Notes under the pieces: model-generated | Told to the model about the DNA's origin: nothing | Seen by the model: only the letters and a program-made list of their open reading frames with translations | The model's database searches: none | NCBI GenBank assembly: GCA_951394405.1 | Contig: OX596338.1 | Span: forward strand, 2,294,001-2,358,000 | Direction: 5' to 3' | Origin: Coprinellus micaceus | Lineage: Eukaryota; Basidiomycota; Agaricomycetes; Agaricales; Psathyrellaceae | Length of the DNA: 64,000 nucleotides | Made by a program: the position numbers and the translations under genes | In this document: in pieces, positions 34,914 to 46,504 of the stretch | How the letters are laid out: each line of letters opens with the position of its first letter | How positions within the stretch are numbered: the first letter of the stretch is position 1

Positions 34914-36545
34914 TCATGTGCGCACCAGAGGAAGGTCTACCAGGGTGAGAAATAGAGGGCGGGCTTCCTGTATATCGCTCTGGTTCGCGCTGGTTCGAAC
35001 ACTGTTTAGCCAAGTTTGACTTGGGTTTGTGTGATGGGAACCAAAGTTGGCGGGAAGCACGGTGGCGATGGCCGACTTGAAGCACCACCCAGGATCCTGG
35101 TCACAATCTTCCTTCAGATACCCTGGGGCGCTAACATTTAGAACGAGGGTGTATAAAAGGCGGCGAAACTAACCCCAGAAGTGCCAGCCGGCTGTCCGGT
35201 CACCATACGTGTCCACCTGTCCACTGCAGAAGTCTATCCGAGCTGCCCTCCCATCCGTTTCCGAGCTCTTCGACATACTATCTGGCGTCAGAGCGCAGCA
35301 GAACTCACCAACGATCATATTGCGGCGAACCTTTTCGGATGCCTGGTGAATTGCGGAGGAAACGATATCTCCAACGTTCTTGACTTGTTCCACTGCGCTC
35401 AGCCCCCGGTCAGTGTCCGTGTAGACGAAGTAGGAATGATGGTCCTGAACACTGAAGTCACTGCGCTGGGATAAGAATTGGCTAAATCGGTCCATATCAA
35501 ATCCGTTGTGCAGGTACAGTGGAAATTGGGCTGCGTCCGGGTCAACCCCCCTCATCTCTTCAAGCGCCCGACTATCTGTATTCAAAGTATTTAACGCGGA
35601 CAAAGAATACGACGAGAAGCTACTCACAGAATCCTTCCAGTCCATCAACATACTGCGGTTCGTTGAGGATTTCGATACCAACGACATTATTAACGTGAAG
35701 TAGCTGCCTGGTCAAATAGGTCAAAACGTTGATGGTCTTGTCCTGATTACCAGCATCAGAAAACAGGTTCGCCTGCCCATCCGAGATCCCGGAGTGGTCC
35801 TGCCCGTTCTGGCTCCCAACAGCCCCATGCAAATCAACCAGAATGCCCAGCCCATACCGCCCAGCCATATTTATCGCCCGTACGACTCTGCTCCAGGAGT
35901 TCTGATATACCTCGGATACATCAGCAAAAGGAGTGTCCTCGCAGAATTCCGGCCCTAGATTCCAGTAGCCGATGGGTAGGCGAACAGTATTGATTCCAAT
36001 CGTGGAAAGGAAAAGGAAATCGTTCTCAGCGATGAATGTGTCCCAGTGCCGTTCAAGCACAGCACGAGCGTTCGCCTTCGAGCCCCAGCCGTTCGCGATA
36101 TCGATCTCCGCGATTCCTTCCCCTGCCGCGCAGTTGAAAACAGATGGAGTCATCCAGTTCTCATGGACAAACCTAAGATAAATTCAGCGCTCCAACAGCA
36201 AGAGATACGAGATCATCGCGCTGACCAAGAGCCCAGGTTAACAGAACGTTGCTGTCTGTACCTGAATATAGTCGCAATCTTTTCGTCGTATGGAGGGAAA
36301 TCTTGAAAACCAATCGGTGGCGCATTGTAAGGCTCGACATGGCATGCAGGATCAGACATATCCGCCACTTTGGGGAAATATGTGATGTTGTGTGGCCCCA
36401 CGAGCAGCAAATTCCCAGTTCCAGTCGGGCCCTTAGCCGGAGACTCGCGATGCATCGCTGGCCTAGCAGGAGTAGGTTTGTAGGTGGCTGGTACCGCATC
36501 CAAAGCGAGGATGGTCGACAGAAGGTTGAAGGTGATGTTCCGCAT
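34914..36545 (-). CDS. secreted GH5 exo-beta-1,3-glucanase
   Basis: The family releases glucose from beta-1,3-glucan in fungal wall remodelling or from external glucan. Four exons (36226-36545, 35628-36172, 35174-35575, 34914-35122) give 491 residues. A signal peptide (about 1-22) is followed by a Pro-rich leader, then YRQQRSVNLGSWFVHENW (joined over an intron), INTVRLPIGYWNLGPEFC and GILVDLHGAVGSQNGQDHSG. The acid/base Glu is in GIEILNEPQ and the nucleophile in IVGEFCCALT. The last exon starts GYLKEDCDQDPGWCFKSAI, normal for the family, then continues about 48 residues without recognisable motifs. That tail may differ if another intron is used. TATAAAAG at 35153 lies inside an intron and is not its promoter. 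Confidence 0.9.
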
Positions 36546-37651
36546 AACGAGGGGCTTCGGTTTCTGGGGGCAGGTACTACTCCCGTCTGTGGTACGATGG
36601 AGTAAAGGAGAGATTCTAAGCCCCGGTCGGCAGGATTCGACCTTGGCCTAAGACCCCTTTGCCACTTGTTTGTCGTCCGCCGGAGCTCCTGGTAGAAACC
36701 CCTCGTATCCTAGGTTTTCAATCATAGGAAACGGAAAAACCAAGGCAGTCTTTCTGTAGATCTAGCCGCTGACTGAGAGATGAAACCAAGTTGCAAAGAG
36801 TGGTTACATTCTACGGCCTGAGAGGATGTTGTTCAAGCTGATTGGCTGGCAAACTGGTTGTGGCGGCGGCCGAGCCGGCCTGAGAATCATTGGAGGCGGT
36901 GGGCGCTTGGATCATCCTGACTTGAAAGCGGCCCCAAAGCAGTGAGCAGCTCATTTACATGAACGCAGCGCGCTCAAACTTTCCTCGTTCCCTTCCACTC
37001 GGATATCGACCTCAGAGTGGTCTTTACGGGTAAGACAGAGGTCCCAGATGGAAGTCGTTTGCAGTTCATCATGTCCTTCAACGCCATCTCATCAATGTTT
37101 TTCTGCCTTTCGCGGACTCACAGGTGCCTCTTCATCAGCGGCCTGCCTTCTCTTGGGCCCTGGTTCGACGTCATGTCACCGCTCAATTATCAGCGGGCCC
37201 CGAGGCATCCCTCCAGCGAGTCCTTCAGGCTTCAGCTCTCCTCCTACACATGATTGCCTCATCTGATGCCTGGGCACAACATGAAACACCGCAAATAGCG
37301 ACACCACCCGCCCGACTCTTCGAGACTCTTCGTTACGAATTCGTCTCCATGTCTGATAGCCACATTTGATGTGTATCATTTCCTGGGAGGGCCAGGAGGC
37401 TTTCACTGGCGTGAACATGTGCACAATGCCCCATTATACCCCCGAGAAGTACTGACAATCGCCGACATCAGCGAGAGGGGAGGAGTCAAACAACGCTTCT
37501 CGTAAATACATATATGACCGTGTGTAGGCCCATTGATAGCGCTTACCTTTCGCCCTCTTGGTGGCTTACAGGGCCATCAGCCTCCTCCCCTTCGTCCCCC
37601 CCCTCCTTCCCTCTGCCGACGGGCGCTGGTCGGCTCAGGCATACCCAGGCT
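36546..37651. other. 1.1-kb divergent intergenic region
   Basis: Shared upstream region of the GH5 gene (minus) and the membrane protein gene (plus). Open frames here are short and unrecognised. Confidence 0.45.
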
Positions 37652-38924
37652 ATGGCTTCGACGGCGGATGGTTATGGCCCTAGAGACCGTGCGTCCTTCG
37701 ATGGATTGCTCATAACAGCGATAGCGTATGGTAAGTGAGCCTATAGTCCGATGTACACAAATCTCAAGCGCTCAATTGGTCCTTCTTGTAGGCGCTCTGT
37801 TAATGTTGGGCTGCCAACTTGTCCAATCCCTCTACCTCAGACCAAAGCGTGGACCCAAATTCTACGCCATGATCATCTACTCTGTAGCCGTCTTCATCTT
37901 GGCAACACTTGCCGTCAGTGGGCGGTTTTTGGTCGCAGAGCAGCAGTACATCGAGCAAAGAATGTTCCCCGATGGACCGACTGTTTGGTTCTGGAATAAT
38001 AGCGACAAGTGGCAGACGGTTATGACCTCGGCGACGTGAGCCCCTCACTCGAACCACGATCGTGGATCACCATCTAATTCTTCACAGCTCCGCTTCTCTA
38101 CCATGGGTCACCGACTTGTTGGTGGTGAGTGTGGTGGTGCGAGAAGCGAGCCGCAAAAGCTGACGAACTGTCAAGATCTATCGAATATATGTTCTCTGGA
38201 ATCGACGAAAATGGATCATCGCCGCCCCATGCATCCTCTACCTCGCTGGAGTTTGTTAGTCTGTCCAACTACTGCCCTTTGGTTCCCCAGTACTGATAGC
38301 TATATCAGCGCTTTCAATACCGTTCATCTTGGCCATCTCCCGGCCTCACGATCCCAATTGGGGCGCCCTCTTGCCTCAGTATAATATCGCCTACGCAGCC
38401 GTCATGTCTGCCTTCAACATCGTTGCATCCATCACCCTCTTCGTCCGCCTGTACACACTCCGGACCATGGTCGAACAAGTCATGGGCAAAGTCCCAGCCA
38501 TGATGTACAACTCGCCTGCAACGCTATTCGTGGAATCCGGCACATTCTATTCGTTCTGGATAACTTGCTACCTGATACTTGTCTGCAAGAGCAGCTTTGT
38601 CCAGGATGTCTTCCTGCAGTCAGCGGTGTTTGTGCTTGTAAGCATCCTCACTTTCCCCCAGGGCGTTCGGTGTCTGACTTCCTGTGCTAGTGTATCTCGC
38701 GAATGCTCATCATAGTGCGCATGGTGGAGAATACCGCGTGGTCGAAAGACATCGTATCAGCGTCTTCGCAAGGAGAGCTAGACTGGCAGATATCCTCGGT
38801 GCAGAGCCATGCTATCCCTATGCATAAGACGCGGACAAGAGACAGCTCATACCCTTCAAGTCAAGAACAGGATCAGATCCAGAACTTGCCGAGGAAATTC
38901 AGGGACGAGAATATGGTGTTTTAA
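37652..38924 (+). CDS. multi-pass membrane protein, basidiomycete family of unknown function
   Basis: Six exons (37652-37730, 37792-38035, 38088-38124, 38176-38254, 38309-38637, 38691-38924) give 333 residues. About seven hydrophobic helices are seen, for example GALLMLGCQLVQSLYL, AMIIYSVAVFILATLAVSG, IIAAPCILYLAGV, SIPFILAISR, YAAVMSAFNIVASITLFVRL and FWITCYLILVC. A tryptophan-rich loop (IYRIYVLWNRRKW) and a polar C-terminal tail follow the pattern of the large mushroom families of seven-helix proteins near DUF6533/DUF6534. That assignment is from pattern only. It may be a receptor-like or plasma-membrane protein; no ligand or partner is suggested by the neighbours. All introns are 51-61 nt and in phase. 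Confidence 0.75.
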
Positions 38925-40483
38925 ACAGGCTCCAATCATGATTGCTGTTGGTTCGCCTTTTCATTGGACTTGGACTTGGTTTGAAGTACGGTTGGCCCTA
39001 TCAACGCTACCTAGTTTTCCCTCTCCTGTTACTCTCTCCCCATTACCTCCGTTCCGCTCACTGATTGGTTAATATGGCAACGTCTCTCATCTCATCTCTT
39101 CGTTCGCGTGGTAGATTGTATGTAAGTTTCAAGGGAAGGATCACACTCATTGTCAGTACCTCATTGTATCACTAGTAGTAACTATCCTTATTGAATTCCT
39201 CTTCCACCATAACGTGTCTTCTTTCCTGGGGGTCCGGTGCGTTTCAAGTTCTATCACTGCGCGTGCGATTCCGCCGACGGCTGCACAGAGACGGCGAAAC
39301 GATGCCGTCATACGAGGAGACGAAACCGCATAGACTCTGGCTTCCCTCAAGCTTCTCCCTGGTTTACGGAAATCTCTATCACCACAGCTTACAATACATA
39401 TCCCAAGAGAAGTACTCTGCTTGTGCGCCCACGAAGGGTAATCTCCCCCGCGCCCGAATTCAGAAAGAGGGTTTGCAAGCCTATGATATTCGCTGATATT
39501 CATCGGGCTTCGCGTATTTGTTTTCCATCGCCCTCTTTCCTCCTCTTTCCGAGTCTATGTGGGGGTATAGAATGGACACGCGGCAGATGGGGGTTGATGG
39601 GATGATCGGGCGATCGACTCGGGCGCTAAAATCGGTGGACGGCGCTTATCAGGAATCATGCTAACCCCGTCACGTCTGGGCTTCGACTTTTTGCGTTGGT
39701 GCAGAACAGGAAAGGAGAGGCACACGAAAAAGGCGATGGCGGAGGTGTAGCAAGCGCCGGGCATTGGGGCGTGTTTGCTGGCTGGAGAAGGGTGGGTCTC
39801 TGGACCCACCTGCCAAAATGACGCCACTCTGCTCACCCACCCGAGCACAAGGTGCCAAGGTGGTAGATTTGACGCTGTCGAAACTCGTCATCATTGCGAA
39901 GAGTCGATTGAGCTGGGATTGTACATGTTACAGGAAGGAAGGGAGGGAGGACTAAACACGACAAAAAAGAGTTCGAGAGACTCATTATAACTTTAAAATA
40001 ATAATAAAACAAGTGTACTGTAATACAAGGTGTACTGTAATGGATGAGGATGATTGCGTTGTATGTGATATGACTGTATGATGATTGTATGTTGCAGGTT
40101 GGTCCATGAATTGGATTGGGTGGGTGAGGGGATGGTGGGAAAATGCATGTTGAGAGAACAAGAGTCAAGATGACCAAGAGAAGCCGAAAGGGAGGGATAG
40201 GATGTGGAGAGCGAACAAGACAGTGGTTTTTTTGGGGAAAAAATATAAACCCCAACCGTAGCTGTCAAGAGTGGTTAACCGACCTTCAGTGTGTGGGTAG
40301 CCAGCCAACCCCGGCACCACCGACAGGTCATGGTTCGTTTCATTTTTACACCCATCCCACCTCGCCGACACGCAGCCGTTCGGGGCAAGGTCCTCGTCGC
40401 TGCGATCGGATACGTTTGGGTGGATATCGCGGGTGGGGGGAGGAGAGCGAGTGGAGAAAGAGCAAGGAGACCAGAGAGAAGGA
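38925..40483. other. 1.56 kb without a gene
   Basis: This lies between the membrane protein gene and the 3' end of TBP. An AT-rich patch at 39990-40010 and a GTGTACTGTAAT unit repeated near 40012 and 40029 are the only structures seen. Apparent frames are short. Confidence 0.45.
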
Positions 40484-41666
40484 TTAGGGTTTTCGGAATT
40501 CGCACAGCACGGTATAGATCGTGTTGAACGCAGTGTAAATCTCTTCTCTGACCTGAGGGTCGCGAATCGCAGAGTGTCAGCGGACATGTTCCACTGAACT
40601 CGAGAAAGGAAGGCGCAAGACACATCGCCGGACTCCAGGGTCAACGGCGATAGCGACCGGCCTCATGTTCCCAAAAGGCGGTGCAGTGTCTGCGAGTCAT
40701 AATAGGAAGAGACACTGACCTTTGCACCAGTCAAGACGATCTTCCCGGAGACGAAGATGAGGAGCACGACCTTGGGTTTGATCATGCGGTAAATGAGACC
40801 GGGGAATAGCTGGGGGAGAGGGTGAGTCACGGTCTCTGGAGCACAAAGAGGTTGGGTGTCTCACCTCGGGCTCGTAGCTGCTGAACTGTCCGTGACTGTA
40901 TGCCAGCCCCTCCAAGCGAATGGGGAACTTGACGTCGCAGCTGCCCACGATGTTCTGGATCTTGAACTCGGAGAACTTTGCGTCGAAGCCGAGCTTCTGG
41001 ACGATACGTGCGTACTTGCGCGACGCCAAGCGCGAATCGTCCTCGGACTTTGCGCCGGTGACGACCATCTTGCCCGATGCGAAGATGAGGGCGGTGGTCT
41101 TTGGTTCACGAATACGCATGATGACGGCGGCGAAACGCTAGAAAAACACGCGAACGGAGAGACAAGTTCGGCATGCCTCGACGTGAGAAAACAACTGTGC
41201 TACAAACCTTGGGATTGTATTCAGCGTTCCTCGCGTGGAGGGCGATTGTCTTGAGGTCGAGGCGACAGTCGAGATTGACTGTTGCGACGATGTTTTGGAG
41301 GGTGGGGACGATGCCCTCGACGGCGGTGATGTGCTGCTGCTCGAGGGTGAGGGGGACGGGTGTCTGGGGCACGGGGGTCGCGGCGTGGGGGCTGGAGGGG
41401 CCTGGGACTGCATTGGGGGGGCCTGGGGGAGCGGAGGGCTTGGGCTGGAGGGGCGGGGTGTACGAGTTGGACAATGGGGAGGGGCCTGGGAGGGCGAGGT
41501 TTGTGGCGGATGTCTGGTACGACGTCCCGGGGAGGGCGAGGCTGTGCTGGGGCTGCTGGAGCTGTTGCTGCTGCTGCTGCTGCTGCTGCTGGAACGCGAA
41601 CTGCTGCTGCGAGGACGCGGTCGAACGCCCAAAGTTGATCTGCCGGGCAGGAAGAGCAAATGACAT
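40484..41666 (-). CDS. SPT15: TATA-binding protein
   Basis: TBP is the core of TFIID, and also serves RNA polymerase I and III initiation. Four exons (41208-41666, 40865-41137, 40720-40809, 40484-40552) give 296 residues. The N-terminal ~120 residues are disordered: a run of ten Gln, then Pro/Ser/Leu-rich sequence. The saddle follows as two repeats. The first is [40 protein letters not shown] and [20 protein letters not shown]. The second is [38 protein letters not shown] and [20 protein letters not shown]. The end is CEFRKP, close to the universal end. The introns are 70, 55 and 167 nt. The disordered arm is longer than in yeast. Confidence 0.97.
41562..41591 (-). repeat. CAG/CAA repeat encoding polyglutamine in TBP
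   Basis: Ten consecutive glutamine codons, read on the minus strand as eight CAG, one CAA and one CAG. It is in frame in the N-terminal arm of TBP and a likely length-variable site. Confidence 0.9.
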
Positions 41667-42865
41667 TTTTTTAGGGTTAGGGCGGGGAGGCAACAGTCCT
41701 CTTTGATGGGGCACCCGCCTTTATATACCCCACCCAACAAAAACTCCGATCCCACGTGATTCCCTTCCTTCTTGTTCCCTCCCTCCATCCCCGCGCTTGG
41801 GCCACTGTCCGCCCGCGACGACGACGCTCGGACCAGCCACCATCCACTCCCAGGCGCTGCTCGACGACCGTGCCCGGCCCACAGACGCTCAGGGGGCCTT
41901 GGAGCCACTCCCGGACGCACCCCTTGGCCCTGACAACCCATATCAATGCAGCCTCGCGACCCCCTTTCTCCCGTGGTGCCCCCTCTCTTCTCCTCCTCTC
42001 CCCTTCCCTCCCATACGCTTTCCAATATATACGTCGGCGCTGTGTATTCACTCCTCGATGCAGTAGCGCCTCACGGAATCGCTGCGGAAGCCACACAGCC
42101 GTGCGTCCTTCTGCAATTCCGTTTGCCACGGACCCGCCCACAATCTAACTGAAAGGGGTAAGCACCCTGCCTTGCGCAAGTCGGGTGGAGGGCGGCGGGA
42201 AAGGTTTGTGCAGGATGGGTAGTAGCGCCCTGAATCCCTTTGCACCCTGCGCAAAAGGGATCAGGGAAAGGCGCTGAGAATCCATTACGTGAACACCACA
42301 GGGAATCCCTTCCTTAGAGTTCTTTCTCGCGCCATGCTGCGACAGCGTGGAGAACGTGCGGCATCATGAGAAATTTGCTTCCCCAGAGAAAGAGGAGATA
42401 CGGATGTGATGCAGGAGGTGCAGGCGCCTAAATGTAACGATATCGATAGATAATCATTCCGAGTCACCAACACCATCATCATCAATGGAGGTGCTGTAAA
42501 GAATGGAATCATCATATCTGGCCCCTTCTCAACGCGAATAAAAGCCGATGTGCCCTTTGCCATCTTACATCCATTCAGAACATTCCTCCAACGTCCCAGA
42601 AATGGACAAATCCTTCTCTTCCCTCAAGTATCGCGGTTCCACGAGCTGCGTTGCCTTCGAAAACGCCCCCAGAACTTCAGAAGGTATGTACTCTAGCGGA
42701 TAAGGAAGTAGTATATCGGGGTATTAAAAGAGTGACGGAAAATAATCCATGCATATCGTGTAATCGTGACAGACAGAAGAATGCAGAGAAAGGGTAAGCG
42801 CCCGCAATGGAATGGAAGAACATTCCACAAGGCCGAGCCCCACGCAAAAAGAGCCCCACGCCCAC
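41667..42865. other. 1.2 kb between TBP and VPS1
   Basis: TBP promoter and VPS1 3' trailer. Long minus-strand and plus-strand frames at 41677-42148 are pyrimidine/purine-skewed and carry no domain. I treat them as chance. Confidence 0.45.
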
Positions 42866-45366
42866 TTAGACGCCAGCAACGATCTCTTCCGCCTTGTTGA
42901 GCGCCTGGATCATGCTAACAACCTCCTTCCTACGGTTGACCACAAACTCGCTCTCCTTCAGCAACTCGTCGAGAACGTCTTGCTTGTACAGCTCTTGCAG
43001 AAGCTCGCGCTGCAGGCTATCCTTCGCTTCGTTGACGAGGGTAAGCATGATGGCTTTGGGCACCATGTCGATCATCTCCCGCTTCACGATGTTGAAGTAG
43101 GAAGAGATGAGGGTTTCTGCATAGGATGTCATGTTTTAGCTCTCTGCAAATTGTCACGCGAGACGAGGTGCGTACTGATGACTTCCGTCTCCATCACCTC
43201 TCGCTCACTCAACGCGCCCTGGGGGCGAATAACAGGGGGAGGAGCCTCCATGGCTGCGGCACCCTTCTTCTTCTGCTGCGCCCCCTTGGAGAAGAAGGAG
43301 CTGAAGAAGCCTTCATCCTTCTTCATATCCACGTCGAGATCCTTGTTGTTGTTGATAGCCCGCTTGGGGTCATTCGGTGGCGGAGGAGCCTTGGCAGCGT
43401 TCAGCCTCTCGGTGATCATGGCGGTCGCCTGATGCCCACCAATGAAGTCGGGGTGGGTGGTGTTGATGTAGCACGTTTGCATCGAGACCATATCAGACAC
43501 AAGTTTGAGAGTAGGAGCCATCGACTTCTTGAAGAAATTGACGACAACAGCGTTGAATCGGTCGCGCAGAGCGGGGTATCGCCTGAATGCTTGCTATAGA
43601 GGAGGTCGGCAAACGATAAAATGAGTGAATGTGACGATCGGCATACCACTTTACCCAACAAAGTTCCCAGAATGCGGATGAGCTCCTCGTACACCATTTG
43701 GCAGGCCTTCACGCTAGGCTCGTCCAATCGCCTAATCTGTTGCTTGACGATAACCTCGAAGGCGGTGGTGCTGACGAAGAGGGCTGGGGAAGAACCCTAA
43801 AAAGCGTCGTCGGTCACCTTCCAACACGGAAAAGTCAAAGGATCATACCGAGGAGTTGTACAGAATAGTGCGGATATCACCATCCTTGACTTGGTCGAAG
43901 GGGTCGATGCTCTTCACGCCCTCATTGTATGTCTGATGGAACACCCAGCTGATACGAGCACCACCAGAAAGCTCGTTCACGCCCAGGTCATTGGTGTTAC
44001 CGTCGATCATCGACCGGAATTCCGAGCAGAACTCTGTGATAACGGACAAAACAATGTTGCCAGAGTTGCCTTCACCCAAAGCCCCACCAAGAGTCTGAAG
44101 CTCAGCGTTGAACTTCTGGAGGTTGGTCGAAATACGTTGCTTGATGTCGGGGAGGGTTGCGCGGATATGGTGCATGAGGATCTTAAATCACAATTCAGAG
44201 ACTGGACACGATGCAATGGTTGGCACGAGACACCCACCATGTTCAGCTTCCTGGCGAGGAAAGGGGTGCCACAGAACTGGGCCTTGGTCTTGTACGAAGC
44301 ATGGTTCTCGAAAAATTCGCGCTCGTGCTCGAGTGCGGCGGTGATGGCCTTGTTGGTTTCGATATCGCGCTGGCCACGGTTGACGACTGGGACGTACCCC
44401 AGACGGAGGGGAATAACACGACCTGCGAGAATGTCGACAACATCGGTTCCCTTGTCCCTATAATCCAATCTTAGCACTTCTATAAAAGGAAAGCAAGGCC
44501 ACTACGCACATGAGATCGACCTTTGTCAAGACACCGATAGTCCTCGTTCCCTCAGGATCAACCTCTCGCGCCATCTTCAAGCCATCCGAGTTGGCCAAAT
44601 CAGTGTTGGCAGCGGTGACGGCCAAGATGATACACGAAGGTTTGGAGATGAACTTGAGCAACATATCTCTGATCTGCCTCTCGATATCTTTCGGCTGGTC
44701 TCCGACCGGGACCTTCGTCAGACCGGGGAGATCGACAAGGGTGAGGGTGAGGACGTTCGGGGAGAAGACGCGCAGGTTGATCGGTTGCGAGGAGATCCCA
44801 GCGTTCTTCCCAGTCTTCGCCTCGGTATCGCGGACGATTTCATCTCTAATCTGGTTGAAATTGTAGAATTTCTGGTTGGGGAGGTGCAAGAATTCACCCC
44901 ACTCGTCAGGGTTGGCGGCTTTGTCCCCCGACTTGTCCACACCACCTTGATCTTGAGCTACGGTGAGGTCAGTCGGAATGCTTTGTGAAAGACAAAAGAC
45001 CTACGGGATCCCGCTGGTCTGTTTATCAGTTGGAGAACCTACTCTGTAGGTCAGGGTCGTGAACGGGGCCATGAACAGGGGTGGACACGTACCAAAGGTC
45101 GCCGCGTCACAATGCCAGTACCACGAGGCAAGAAATCCCGGCCTACAATGTTCTGATAACCCGGAAAACGACCTCAATATCCTCCTCAATACCCGTTACT
45201 ACGGCATACGCACCTCGAGTACTGAACTCTTTCCGCTACTCTGACTGCCGAGGACACAGATCTGGGGCAAGTCTATCGAGGCCCCTGTTGTGCCTATTGA
45301 TGTAAAGACGTCCTGTAGCTTGTTGATAACATTGACGATTTCCGAGCCGAGGCCTGCTGTACCCAT
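42866..45366 (-). CDS. VPS1: dynamin-like GTPase Vps1
   Basis: Vps1 is a membrane-scission GTPase for Golgi-to-vacuole sorting and peroxisome fission. Nine exons (45214-45366, 45093-45152, 45005-45038, 44510-44957, 44238-44457, 43849-44181, 43647-43796, 43176-43593, 42866-43116) give 688 residues. GTP motifs are [13 protein letters not shown] (P-loop), [16 protein letters not shown] (switch 1), [13 protein letters not shown] (G3) and GVLTKVDLM (G4). The middle domain runs to about residue 490. A variable Lys/Pro-rich insert ([20 protein letters not shown]) stands where dynamins carry a PH domain, as expected for Vps1. The GTPase effector domain ([20 protein letters not shown]) ends the protein. 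The length is typical. Confidence 0.96.
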
Positions 45367-46430
45367 GACTGGAGCGTGGAGATGGTGGTGGTGGTGGTGA
45401 AAGAGCGAGGACGCTGCGGGCGGTGTAGCCTAGGAAGCGGGACCAAACAGATCACCCTTGGTGACGCGCGACTTTTGATTCTTGAATTGAACCTTATCTC
45501 TGCACCGCGACTACGATGGAGGAGAGGGTATCTTCACGAAAGCCGAATGGGCTGGCCAGTGAGACGAACGAGAGCTTTTATTCACTCCACTTGGCCCGAC
45601 TGCGCTGTCTCCGTTTGCTGCGCTGGGCTGCGGACGGGAACGTCGACTGGGCGCAGTGCTTCGTTCATAATTGAACCTGTCGGGCATTGTCAACTCCTGG
45701 CACAGGAGGCGTCCTCTGGTGAGTTAACTCCTTCTAACTTGGCTTTCATTTCATGGCTATTTCGAGAGCCGACAGCGAGCGCAGGCGCAGCATCCTCTGG
45801 TCCAGGAAACTCGAGTAAAAAGATACCCACGGGCCACCTAAATGTTGTTGCCTCACTGAAGAAGTGGCATGAAATCGATTGAACCATTCAGGATTCCACA
45901 TTCCTCCAGCCCAGCTTAACTCAAATGCCTGGCTATGTGGGGGGACGAGCCTCGAGGCAACAATATCAGTCTTGGAACACAGCACGCGGTGATCGTACTC
46001 CGGGAATTCGTTGGGCGTCGTCCCTTTGATTGACATCGTTCTTGCCTTCTAACCACATCCAACCCTCTCAACGAGGGGCCAGGTTGCACCTCTTTTCTCT
46101 AGGGGGGGGTCGTTTCTCTTGGAGACTCTGGCTCAGGAGGTGAGTTTGATTTTGGATACGCCTTGCGACTGCACAGTCCAGAATCTGATGACATGTTCAA
46201 GCCAAGAGAAACCGCGGTGCAGGCCTGCTTTAGAAGGATTGTAGGCTGAGACTTGCATGAACGCCTTGCTGCCCTCCGCGTACCCCAGTTTCATGCTTCT
46301 CAGCACGCTTCGCGTCCATCTCCGGGCAACTCGACAAGTTACAGAGGAACCCTAATCTTGTCTGTACTCACGGCGCGGCTGACGCACTCGGTCCGAGAGG
46401 TTTATTCTCGGCTTCCAACCCAAAGCGCGC
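45367..46430. other. divergent intergenic region between VPS1 and the GH88 gene
   Basis: No gene is confidently seen. A minus-strand frame with a true ATG (46036 to 45746, 96 codons) has no recognisable features and is more likely chance. Confidence 0.4.
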
Positions 46431-46440
46431 TATATATAAA
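46431..46440 (+). promoter_or_regulatory. TATA box of the GH88 gene
   Basis: TATATATAAA lies 74 bp before the start codon at 46505. Confidence 0.65.
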
Positions 46441-46504
46441 GCAATCACCCCTACTCTCTAGACAACAGGGATTCTCTCCTCGCCTCCCATTTGGATCTGT
46501 TACC

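Noticed and set aside
35151..35160. TATAAAAG near the GH5 gene
   Set aside because: It lies on the plus strand inside the third intron of the minus-strand GH5 gene, with no plus-strand gene after it.
41138..42148. Long open frames on both strands across the TBP N-terminal exon and upstream region
   Set aside because: They are out-of-frame readings of the CAG-rich, pyrimidine-skewed TBP exon and its promoter; none has a domain or splice structure.
45746..46036. 96-codon minus-strand ORF in the VPS1/GH88 intergenic region
   Set aside because: True ATG, but no domain, no splice support and no promoter signal; short enough to arise by chance.
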